From Clavelina lepadiformis (Eukaryota > Chordata > Ascidiacea > Aplousobranchia > Clavelinidae), in assembly GCF_947623445.1 (NCBI RefSeq), contig NC_135242.1:19096001-19160000 (forward strand): a DNA stretch of 64,000 bases, read 5' to 3'. The position numbers were made by a program, and so were the translations under genes. Positions within the stretch are counted from its first letter, which is position 1; each line of letters opens with the position of its first letter. Shown piece after piece: positions 25,105-35,900 of this stretch. Under the pieces are notes generated by a model. The model ran no database searches, had not been told where the DNA came from, and worked only from the letters and a program-made list of their open reading frames with translations.

Positions 25105-26256
25105 TTAATCACGGCAATCAACACCTACAGCATCTGAAACATTTGCAAAACCGTCTCGTTTCAAAAGATATGTCAATTGTGATTTAATAACACCAACTAT
25201 TGGTGTTCCTTGATATATGAAGGATGTATAAAGTTGTACAAGTGATGCACCAGCTCTTATCTTTTCATACGCATCAAATCCATTGGCTATACCACCGACA
25301 CCAACAATAGGAACCTTGCCTTTTGTCAAACGATACATTTTACGTATCAACTCAGTAGACATCTTATGTAAAGGTACTCCACTTAAACCTCCAGTTTCAG
25401 TTTTACTAGAGCTTATAAGATGATCAGGACGCTGAACAGTAGTGTTACTGATAATCAGACCATCAACTGACCTGTCAACAACAACTTTTGCAATGTCTGC
25501 AACATCCTGGTCATTTAAATCTGGTGCAATTTTTATGAGAACAGGAGGCTTGTTGGGCAGTTTGTCTCTAGCTTGCAATACTGAATCACATATCCCTTCA
25601 AGTTGGTCTCCCGATTGCAGTTTTCTCAAACCAGGTGTGTTTGGGCTCGAAACATTAACCACAATGTAATCAGCATAACATCCAAGTGCTTGCACTCCTT
25701 TTACATAGTCCTCCGTTGTACTTTTTGAAGTCTTGTTTTTACCAAGGTTAACACCCAAAACAACATTTCTGGGACCCGACGAGGTATAAATTTTTAGCCT
25801 GTTGCCTGCAATCTCATGGCCACAGCTATTAAATCCATATCGATTTATAACAGCTCCATCTTGAGGTAGGCGAAACACACGAGGTTTTGCATTTCCCTTT
25901 TGAGGTAAAGGTGTGACACTACCAACTTCAATCAAGCCAAATCCTATCTTTTCCAAACCAGCCATGGCCTCAGCATGTTTGTCAAACCCTGCCGCAATGC
26001 CAACAGGGTTGATAAAAGTTTTGTTGAAAACTGTTGTTTTCAGTATTGGGTCATCTTGTGTCTTGTCCGGTGGTACCCAACCTCGCCGAAGAAATTTAAC
26101 AGCTAGCTTATGAGCATTTTCAGGACTGCATAATGACTGCAAACTTGGCATTAGAATAGTAGCATAAAACTTCGGGTTTCCTCTGTAAGTTTCCACCGCG
26201 CAAAATATACCTAAACCACCCCATACCAAAGCAGTGCTTTGCAGTAAAGAACCCAT
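25105..26256 (-). CDS. DHODH: Dihydroorotate dehydrogenase (quinone), mitochondrial
   Basis: A single uninterrupted frame of 383 residues (human 395). The enzyme oxidises dihydroorotate to orotate with ubiquinone on the inner mitochondrial membrane, the fourth step of de novo pyrimidine synthesis. The N-terminal hydrophobic segment (about residues 8-23) and the following helix region are those of class 2 enzymes that bind quinone. Visible motifs are NPVGIAAGFDKHAEA (83-97, FMN), IEVGSVTPLPQKGN (109-122), RYGFNSCG (139-146), LGVNLGKNKTS (167-177), VVNVSSPNTPGL (199-210), TETGGLSG and GVGGIANGFDAYEKIRAGAS. Ser204 aligns with the catalytic base Ser215 of human DHODH. No intron interrupts it, unlike most neighbours and unlike the multi-exon human gene. 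All core motifs are intact. Confidence 0.97.
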   Translation of the reverse strand: MGSLLQSTALVWGGLGIFCAVETYRGNPKFYATILMPSLQSLCSPENAHKLAVKFLRRGWVPPDKTQDDPILKTTVFNKTFINPVGIAAGFDKHAEAMAGLEKIGFGLIEVGSVTPLPQKGNAKPRVFRLPQDGAVINRYGFNSCGHEIAGNRLKIYTSSGPRNVVLGVNLGKNKTSKSTTEDYVKGVQALGCYADYIVVNVSSPNTPGLRKLQSGDQLEGICDSVLQARDKLPNKPPVLIKIAPDLNDQDVADIAKVVVDRSVDGLIISNTTVQRPDHLISSSKTETGGLSGVPLHKMSTELIRKMYRLTKGKVPIVGVGGIANGFDAYEKIRAGASLVQLYTSFIYQGTPIVGVIKSQLTYLLKRDGFANVSDAVGVDCRD

Positions 26257-27852
26257 TGCACAGAAAAAATACTAGTTGGCAGTGTTGGAGCTCAAAGTCT
26301 TTGCTGGTGGCTGGTTTGATCGAGTGGGACGAAGGTGATTACCCGTTCCATTATGCACGTGTGACTCCTTGTATAGCCACAGTAAGTGTTAAACGAACCT
26401 ACCGTAGCACAAAGTACAAAGGGTGACGCATTGCTCAAAAGGACTGGTGTTATTGGTGTAGTACTTATAATTCTAACTTAGGTAGTGTAAATCAGAGGTG
26501 TATTAACAAGCAATTGTGGGTTATCGCCTCGCCTGTACTTTTGTCGGAGACTCGCGGTCCCTTATTTTTTCTTGCTCTTGGTGTACGTCGTCTTTTCTAT
26601 TTTTAGTGATGGTGTGTTTTTTCGAGCCAAGTTTGTTGTCTCTCTCAGGTCACGCCAGGCTTTTATCAACAATTGATTAAAATTAATATAACTTAATACT
26701 TAATACAATCAGCTCGATTAATCGATCACATTTTTCTCGTAACATTTTTTCCAATGCATGCAAGCGAACTCCGGTAATAGAAATAAGACCACTTAATTGT
26801 AGTTTATCAGTCCTAAAGATGGCCGCATTTGCGATGTTACACTGTAGCCTATTATTCACAAAAGCCAGCTTATATATTATACTCAAAAACATGTTTAAGA
26901 TGACGGAATTATTGTAGCCTATAAAGCATAAAATATTGACGTATGTCTGTACTCTGTAGTGTGATTATTTTGGTGTAGACTGATGTACGTTGTGTTATAT
27001 ATAAAGCATAACCTGTCATGAAATTGAGCAAGGTATTGTAACTTACTCATCCATAATAAGGCCCAGTGAGGTTTTTCAAAATGAATAGGCTACTGACATT
27101 TACAGCAAAATCCGCACAACAAAAGATAAGTTAGTAATTCAATTTCCTATCTGTATTGTTTTGACAGCTGAATTTTTATGACTTTCATGTCGATGTCATT
27201 GCAACACACATTTAGTAACCGTGACTGCTGTACGTAGAAAGCTTACGAAAAAAATCGGTATAATTTTGCCGAATTGTCACATGGATTCTAGGTACTCCGA
27301 TTTTCAGGTGCCGTAAATGATTGCTGGGTACCAGTTACCAAAATTAGAGGTTGGTTTATCTCGTTGCAGTTTTGGTATAACCTACTTGAATTTCTAGACA
27401 GAGGAAGTGTAGGTAGGCGACTGTAAACAGCTATATAACTTAGCTATATATAGCGTATTTTCACAAGTCTATATACCAGTAAACAGTATAATATCTTTTA
27501 GGTTTGTGAGACGAAACCATTACGAAATTTAGACCTGTAGTAATACACGCCTAACAATAATTTAGTAGCCCACCAATATAGGCCTAAGTTTAATTAATAC
27601 TAAATTAAACTTCGAGTCGTAGGTACTAAAATAAGGATGTAGGTTGTAAGTTAAGTTATCTATAGGTGGAAGCGTAAGTAGAAGGAAATTAGTGCTTAGA
27701 AAATGATGATCTGACACAAATAAAGAGCATTCTCGACATAGGTCAGTATGCTACATTAGGGCAACAAACATTTTCCATTTTTAATAAATCCTAAATATTT
27801 TTATCCAGCAACTGCATTTTTAACCAGTTTAGGTAAATCCAGAACAAGAATA
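26257..27852. other. Divergent intergenic region between DHODH and the claudin-like gene
   Basis: About 1.6 kb separates two start codons that point away from each other, so it must hold two promoters. I see no gene, no recognisable repeat and no convincing TATA box at the expected distances. Open frames here are short and featureless. Confidence 0.4.
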
Positions 27853-28661
27853 ATGAAAGACCGTTTATCAATTATGGGGATCATTAGTTGTATTCTTGGA
27901 CTAACAACTTTTGCATTTGGCATAATTTCGCTTATAACCGCTAGGTGGAGATGGAATCACTTCGAAAGTATTGAAGAAGGCCTGTTTCAAGTTTGCCGTT
28001 ACGAAAAAACTACGAAGATATGCGAAAACCTGAATCGTAAGTCAACCAAACGTTTTGGTGACATGGTTATAGATTTAAAACTTATTTTTCTCCGCTTGAT
28101 ATATAATGAAGCATCGAACGTGCGCATTTCCTCAAACTTGTGTCCATTTCACATAAAACTTTTCTTTTTTTAAACAGTTGTTCCATATCTTCAAGTAACG
28201 CAAGCTTTTATGATGATGGGATTGGTTTTGACCGTGTTGGCTTTTACGGTTACTTTAGAAATGACGTTTATGAAAGGAACGAAAAATATTCATAAAGCTT
28301 CTGGGTCTTTATTTTGTGTTACTGGTAAGACTTCACTCAAAAGAAAATTTTGAAATCCCACTAAAAATAAAACTATTGTCGACTTGAAATTAAGCTAAAG
28401 TTTTAGCGCTTCATATTTTTACAGTGATATAATATGGTTGTTATATATAAATAACCTTAAGAATAAATTGTGTTCGTTTTTGCAGGTCTTTTCTTCTTAG
28501 TTGCATGTGTGGTGTATACGGGTTTCCAAAGTCTTTATTTCTCTCTAGACAACGGCTATTCCTTTGGATATTCTTTCTGGTTGGCTTGGATTTCAGTTAT
28601 TTTGCCTTTACTTGGAACACCAGCCGCATTCTTGACTAAAAACCAAACGTTTATTGTTTAG
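27853..28661 (+). CDS. Four-transmembrane claudin/PMP22-superfamily protein
   Basis: The model has 3 exons: 27853-28036, 28178-28324, 28486-28661. They join in frame to 168 residues. There are four hydrophobic segments, at about residues 8-29, 69-88, 105-127 and 138-157, with a short N-terminus. The first extracellular loop has W32, W34, then GLF at 43-45 followed by C48 and C57. This is the claudin-family pattern W...GLW-x2-C-x8-C with Phe in place of the second Trp. The length fits PMP22/EMP/lens MP20 and short claudins. The C-terminus is only about ten residues and ends TFIV, which could be a PDZ-binding tail (hydrophobic last residue), as in claudins. I cannot assign a subfamily. Inferred role: a plasma membrane junction or adhesion component. 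Confidence 0.7.
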
Positions 28662-29861
28662 ATGTTTTACTTCATGATATAGCCTTTTAACTCTATTGAA
28701 AATTGTTATTACTAGCACTTTCTCGCGTATGTAAGTGGCCCATTGAGTTTTTCGAATTAGACTACATCAAAAAGTTGAAAATTGCAGTTAGATGATTTGA
28801 GCTGAGAAAATATTTTATTTAAATGCTTTTTGAAGTTATGGTGATGTCTGGTAAGTATAACAAATGTAGACTTTACTTTATGGTTCCATTCAGTTTTATG
28901 GTGCCACTCTACTATACTTAGAGGCGTGCAGTTATAAAATTTATACTTTAGTATAGCTTCGTCGTTCGTCGCTCTTTAAAACGTATATATACTACAATAC
29001 GAATAACATCCAAAATATTTTCACTGTGTGTTTACTTATAGTCAGTAATTGTCTGTCGTATAAGTATTCATTGACGATAAACCGGTTAAGCCTGGAAACT
29101 GATGCTGTAGGCACATTTAGGACAGTTAAAGCAACACTGAAAAAAATCAAAAGTTACTGGTAAATTGTGGCCTGTTAATCGCTACTTTGAACGTAATTTT
29201 TTTTTAGAAAATTGCTGCACGCAGTTACATTCTCCTGCTGATGGTCATGGAAATTTTCTAATATTTAGAATTACACTTCTTTTGTTTGTCAGTATATGCA
29301 TACGCTGGCGATTTATGTGTCGAACGCAGTCGGAATTTGAAATAATTATAATTTGTCTGGGCCAAGTTGGCAAACTTAAGTGTTTTTTGCATCTTAATTG
29401 GATTGTTTTTCATAAAATCTTTACGGCCCAAGCAACTGGTTTACTGTAAGTTTTGACAATTTCAATTTGTACATTTATAGTTTACGTACTGTTACAAATA
29501 TGAAGGTATGTTGGCTAAACATTGCATAAAGTTATACTTGACTCTTAAAAATTGTTTCTTGGGGGGTATAGTTTCTTGTACTGGCTGAGGATATATACAA
29601 TCAAAAAAACGTTTATTCACATATATAACATGTTGAATGATTTGCATAAAACAAACAAATAAATAAAAAGCATATTCACAAAGAAACATACAAAAGACGA
29701 TTGGGGTCAAAATACATTTGCTAGAGAAAAAATAGAAAAGAACGGAAAGAAAGACCTCTTATATGTGCCTAAAGCTCAACTTGCTGTTGACGGCTTAAAA
29801 ACGACAATTGTATCAATCTTCTGAATTATATCATTTCAGTTATTGGGATCCAGTTATTGTA
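28662..29861. other. Convergent intergenic region, claudin-like gene and serpin 3' flanks
   Basis: About 1.2 kb between the stop codons of two convergent genes. No coding signal was found. A minus-strand AATAAA (29612-29617) probably belongs to the serpin. Confidence 0.4.
29612..29617 (-). terminator. Possible polyadenylation signal of the serpin gene
   Basis: The minus strand reads AATAAA (plus tttatt) about 245 bases beyond the serpin stop at 29862. Confidence 0.4.
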
Positions 29862-32800
29862 TTATCGAGGGTCGGTCACCCTTCCGAAAAAAACGATTGC
29901 TCCTGTGGGAAGGTCTTCTATGAAAAAAATAAAGGGCCGGTCCACGGTGACTCTTGTGCTCGGGAAAAAGGAACGAAACATCCCGACCGCTCCCGTCGCT
30001 GCAGACGACGTCAGTCCACTCTCCTCGACTTTTATCACAGCACGATGTATGACTATGGAAGAATAGCGACATTTCAGTTATTTTGAAAACTTGGAAAGGC
30101 AATTATGTTAATGTAATAAACTATATAGACCTATAACGCTCGTAATTAACTGCTCCTATGGCAGAAAAAGTTTTAGAACTCACATGTTGACAGAGCTATC
30201 TTTCTACTCGTCATTCTGCTGAAGTCTGCTTTGCTCTGTTCAAAGAGGCTTGTTAGACCAATGTCTTGAAGTGACTCTTTCAGATCAATTTCGCTTTCCA
30301 ACTGCAAATCATGAAATAAAATTAACTTGCATCTTCATTAACACTCAAATGTACTTTGTTTTATGTAACTGTATAGTTAAAGTATATCGAATAATCAAGG
30401 ATTTCTCCCCCAAAAATGAGGCCAATAATAATGGCATATATGTAAAGAGAGAACGAAAAACTTTATATAACTTACCCTAAACTTGGGAAGTCTGAGCAAG
30501 ACGTGGCCTTTGACCATATCCAATCTCCACTGGGTTAACTCGGAGGAAAATCGGTCTTGTATTTGCTCCAAGTTAAAATGGTCATTAGGAAACATGATCA
30601 CCATATGCCTTCTTTCTCCCCTTTAAAATTAATTTTAAAAAATTACTAAAATTCGTTGTAAAGTAAAAAATTGTCATAAAGACCTTCATAAACGTAGCAT
30701 TTAATGCTTATATCCAGTTTGTCATTGTTAAGATAATTTGTATTTAAAAATAAGAAGAAAATATTGTGCTTACTTAAAAGGGATCTCGACAATATCAGGT
30801 GCACTAGGACTGTTACAGGAATTTTTCTTATTCTGCTTTCGGCATGACACGCGATGACGGTAAAGAGCAGTTTGTTGCATCATCGGAACCTACGGACAAA
30901 AAAATTTGAAAAATGTGACCACAAGTATTCATTATGTCATAAATCTTTATTTGAACGGCACCCACTTGAATTCGCGACCCGTCTTGCAAGGTAAAAGTAC
31001 CCAGACGGGTCGATGGAGTGTTGAAGGCGTATTTCCATTGGCCTAGGAAGAAAACAGCGTTGGCCAATACGATCTCAGTACCGGCTGTAACGTCATTGCG
31101 ACTCAAGAGTTCTTTGAGGTATCCTCGAGTTTGCCTGCTGACCCAGTTATTAATATCCCGCCGCGATTCCTGTCGTGTGACAGTGTGTTATTAAAACGAG
31201 ATTACGGACTTAGCCCAAGCAACGTTTTAACCACGCTTCTTTCACGTTAACCTACCTCCGGAAAGTTTTGAAAGTCAAAACTCTTTATTAGTGCTGAATG
31301 GTAGAACTCGGCATTTGCCCGAAATTCCATTGAAATTGGAAGCTCCCGGTCAAAGAAAATGGCGTTTGCACTCTTTAAGTTGTTTTGATTTTTCTGATAA
31401 GCCCCAACTGGCGAGAAAAGCATGTTTTGAAGGGTACGATAACTATCGTCCACGTCTCCAGGAAGTTGAAAAAGTGATAAACGATCGAGTTGATCCCTGA
31501 AAAATAGAGTTTACAATCTATGAAATTTTTGCAAAAATTTTTAAATTGCTTTGCGTCCACTAAAATACACTTCGCAATATGACATGTTATGCGCATTGCG
31601 CTTCCGTCCAAAATGAAAGTTTTTAACTCCAAACTTTGTTATACTTGGTGTATGGAATTAATAAATTCAACGCTTACTTGGCCAAAACAGACGCAGATAA
31701 AAACTATATATATACCTGGTTCTACCCCCTGCTGCCAGCCGTAAGATAGCGAGCACACTAGACACGCCCATCGGGGAAAAGACGATGTTTCCGTCACGAA
31801 AATTACTCGGTGGGTTGATGCCATCAGAGGGAATGACAGTAGAAGAAAGGAGAGAGCTTGCGAAAAGTCTAAATGCTTCCACTAATGGCCGGACAAGAGG
31901 CAGATTCATTCGAGTCCTTGCTGTATCACGCTCATTGTCTTCAATCTATGAAAACAATTGCACATTATATTTTGCTGTGTATTATTATTCTGTAGCGAAT
32001 CATTGCTCCATGTCAAACATACTGTAAAACTATCTACAGTCTACACGCTTGTATTGTATCAAATAATGACCGCCCACGTAGTTTTTGAACAATTTCCGCC
32101 CACAAGAAATTAGTTCTATCTTCTTCCTCTCCTCTTGCCGCAATGCAAAGTGATTCGCGCAAAAAACGACAACATAATAAATAGGTGTCTTAACTATAGT
32201 ATTTACCGTTTGGCATAAGGCAATTATGAAATGTTGTACAAAATGTGTTTTGTGCAGGTTTGCAGTATTTTCCTGGGCGCATAAGTATCGATAAATATTT
32301 GTGCCCTTAGATAAGCACTCCAGAAGGCAAAAACTGACTATAATAGGTAAGAAAACATCAACTATACGTGCATTCGAATGGTTACGTTATTTTATTTAAA
32401 ACGACAGTTATTTGAATGATTTTGTAAATGTCTATGCGTTATGAAGTCGCTTTGCTGATATGTTAGTTATTATAAGCCAGGTGTATTTATATCTGAACAG
32501 GTAGAGTAGTATAATAAACAAATTTTAATACCTTTATGAACGACATATTTTACGCGAAGATGTATATCCGAGTTTGGGCTAGATGCTTGAAGTTAAATTC
32601 TTAGCGTAACTGCCAGTACCGGCAGTGTAACAATCAATCAGTTGTTACTGTTGATTATGTTCTTATTTATCATGTCGCTAATTACAACGTCATTATTGCA
32701 ATGCTAAAAATGTTATGGCATGAAAGAATTACTTGTTGTGATTACCTACTCACATAAAATCCTTTTTAAATGTAGCACTTTGATGTGGTTATCGTTGTTG

Positions 32801-32970
32801 TAAAACGTAATAAAATGTATAGGAGTCATGACCATATCCGTAATATAGTCTTAAAATTTTGTTGTATAAAATGCATGCGCACTTACCGGATAAGCAGGCA
32901 AATAGAAAGCATTTGTAATCTTCAGAATGCAGAATGCAAGAATCAGCGTTCTTCTCATTGGGCAATCCAT
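29862..32970 (-). CDS. Secreted serpin, inhibitory type, predicted P1-P1' Arg-Ser
   Basis: The model has 8 exons: 32970-32887, 31945-31716, 31496-31256, 31169-30966, 30889-30774, 30620-30476, 30301-30184, 30052-29862. They join in frame to 442 residues. Exon 1 is a signal peptide, MDCPMRRTLILAFCILKITN then A. The serpin fold follows: NIVFSPMGVSSVLAILRLAA, the LKSANAIFFDRE region, GTEIVLANAVFFLGQWKYAF, VPMMQQTALYRHR, GERRHMVIMFPND, LRLPKFRLESEIDLKESLQD and HRAVIKVEESG. The C-terminal signature is VDRPFIFFIEDLPTGAIVFF then GRVTDP. The reactive loop from P15 is GLTSSAATGAVGMFR, then Ser. It has the same length as antithrombin, which gives P1 Arg and P1' Ser and so predicts inhibition of trypsin- or thrombin-like proteases. 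P14 is Leu, where Thr or Ser is usual, and P12-P9 is SSAA. The long intron 1 (about 940 bp) separates the signal exon. Confidence 0.92.
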
Positions 32971-35900
32971 CTAAGAAATTAGAAAGTAGTTCTTCTTCTA
33001 CTACCGGTAAGTTGCTTTCTGGTATGATGCTGTGCCACAAACATTCACCTGTTATAAGCGCTGAAAACTTTTTTCTTTTTTGCAGGTAATATTGACTTCG
33101 ATTCACGTAATTTCTAAGCAAAAAGCATCTTTGCTGAAGTCCTTTTTAGGTATACGTAAGCCATCACTGGTTTGGTTTTGACAAAATGATTTTCTTTAAA
33201 ACTGTTGCCAAGTTCATATCAAAGTTGTTAAAATCAGTCATTTTAAATAATAAAGTTAAGGTCCTTTTCTTTTAACAACAAATAATACTTCAAAGAACTC
33301 GACCGATATATACATTTAATTAAGTTTTGTGTTTGTTTTTCGTATATACACTTGCACTTATAAACTGTTTCATCGAAATATGACGACGTGGTAATAAGCA
33401 TTCAATAGAATGTTCTCAGCAGTCACAAAAGCACGGCTTTGTTTGTATATGTATAATGTTCATTCATGCCAAGCATTTCGCTTCAAGACGAGGTGCGGTT
33501 GTCAGAGGGTTTTATTTGTACACAAGCTCGGTAACTGCCAAGGAGGGTTTAAAAGCACATTTTATCTGATGGAGACTGTATAAGTTATATATATAAGAGA
33601 CTGTTTTTTGAGACAAGACTGAGTTTCTGTGAAAAATTCTGATTTACTGAGAACTTTCTTTACCATAAAGTCTAAAGTTTGATTGGATTCACATTTGACC
33701 TTTATGTTCGCGGTTTTGGTATTGAAAAAGTTAATACTGTTATGTGAAGTAGCAATATTTTCAGTAATCGTTTATGTTAATTTTCAAAACCGCCAAACAT
33801 GGTTTTCGTAAAAAAATCAAACAATAAATTTTCAAAGGTTTTTGATTTGTGCATATTATTTATCTTTTAAGTTTTAGAAAATACAAATGTTGTTAAACAA
33901 GTACTGTACAAAAGAAATGAAAAGGTAAAAATTATATGCTACTTACATAAATATTGTGAATATGTTTATTTGATCAGGAAATATTCTTTGAAATAATTCT
34001 TACTAAACTATATAAAGCACAAAGAAAATACCAAAAATATTTAATAGGAGCTTTCAGAAAACAAAATTTACAAAAGGGGCTAAAAACATACATTCCAAAA
34101 AAATACACAAATTCATTTACCTTTGCATACCAGTTATCAAATACAAGAAAACACGATTTGTCCACAACGACGCAGATATGTTTTTCATTATAAATATTTT
34201 GCTTGTATTTTCTATATAGCCCACCCTTTACATGACATCATGACAGTTTATTGTGTAAGGTTTCTCGTGCAAGTAAAATTTTTCACAGCAGGTGACTTAA
34301 AATTGTGGCATGAAAATAAGCCGCTCAAAATCCTTTATCTGTAGATCGATATGCAACGATAACAAAACCAACACTAGCGTTTTTTAACCAAAAGGTTTGT
34401 CAAATTTTTCGCCTTGTAACAAACTGCACATCACCAAGCTGCGACACAGTCGACATCAAAGCTCCAGTAAAGGTCACTGTCACGGCCGAATGTCCTGAAG
34501 AACGATGATTTATCAACCACCTTATATGTTTGTGATCTTAAACAAGAGAAAATCTTTGTTACAGTTTTGTCAAAAATTTGTTACACCTTATGCATATGAG
34601 ATAACACGATACTATACAAGGATCCAGATTCAGATTGAAACGGACTTTCGCACCTTAAACTGTTTATGGTACACAATCTGATATCTAGGCTTATTTACCG
34701 TGTTAATGGAAATTACCACACGCTGTTTGCTGTTTGCAAAGTTGCCCTTACAATTTGATGTGTGTCAAATCTTGTTTGATGCATTACCAAATTTCAACAC
34801 AAATGGAATGCAGGCTATGCAGGTTCGAAAATATCAAAAAATGCAACGTGAAAAAGAACACTGTCAAAGGCCAGAAAGTAGTAATAACACAGGTGCTCAA
34901 CAGGCAAAAAAGTGTAAAAGTCGACCCCCCCCCCACCCTTTGTAATAGATTTGCCGGAAGTCAAATGTTTGCAGAACTGCGATGAATAATGCAATTATTC
35001 ACGCGATAGCTATCATTCTCAGCTTCCTTCTTGTATAAGGTTGTAACATCAAAATTATCTTATCTATAGTTAAATCTAACACCTGTGAATATAACACCTG
35101 TTGTGTTTATGAAACAGATTGCTTTATTTTAAATTGTCATTGCAGTGATAATCTTGCGGGTAGATCAAACATTAATCGCTTGCATACTTTACATATAAAG
35201 CAATAACAAGGAAGGATCACATCTGCTTTAAAACTAGTACATATACGAGTCGTAACGAACGGAATGCTGGAGATACACTTTAAGCACTTAAAATCAACAA
35301 ACTTTTGTATAATCTAAACTTGATGAATATACGTATTTTTAACAATACATTTTTAGTTTAGAGTATTTCAACATAGGACTACCGGTAGTCTATTTTGACT
35401 TTAACATGTAATGATATAAGTTTACATACGTTATATATAGTAGAATCGCGTGCTTAACAATATTAGAAGGTTTTATAATTATAACTTAGCTTGAGTTGGA
35501 AAATATGTCCAAAACCAAAATTTAATCATGATGTAAATTGTTTTACATAACAGGAAACAGGAGCGCCAAGAACTGTCAGTCTATGGCCACTAATGTTCAC
35601 GTTAGGCCGTAGTCTGTTCAACATGGTGGAGAAAAATTTGAAACATATTACTTATTTTTATTTTTATATATGTTTAATATTGACCGACAAGAGCCAATTT
35701 CTAAGCAAGCTTTTTGCTGCTATTGCTGTGCTTTTTGATGATATGAAATGTTTTTGTTGCTTTCTAGTTCTTTTCCGTGATTTCACACAACTCATAGAAT
35801 TCACGGAATTTCACGAAACTCAAAGATGAAACATGATAAGTCTCAAATTTGTTTCCACAAGAAATAGGCTTAATAACTTACTAAAACTATCAAAACATCA

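Noticed and set aside
29854-30102. Plus and alternative minus frames at the serpin 3' end
   Set aside because: They are other frames of the last serpin exon, which has a clear C-terminal serpin signature in its own frame.
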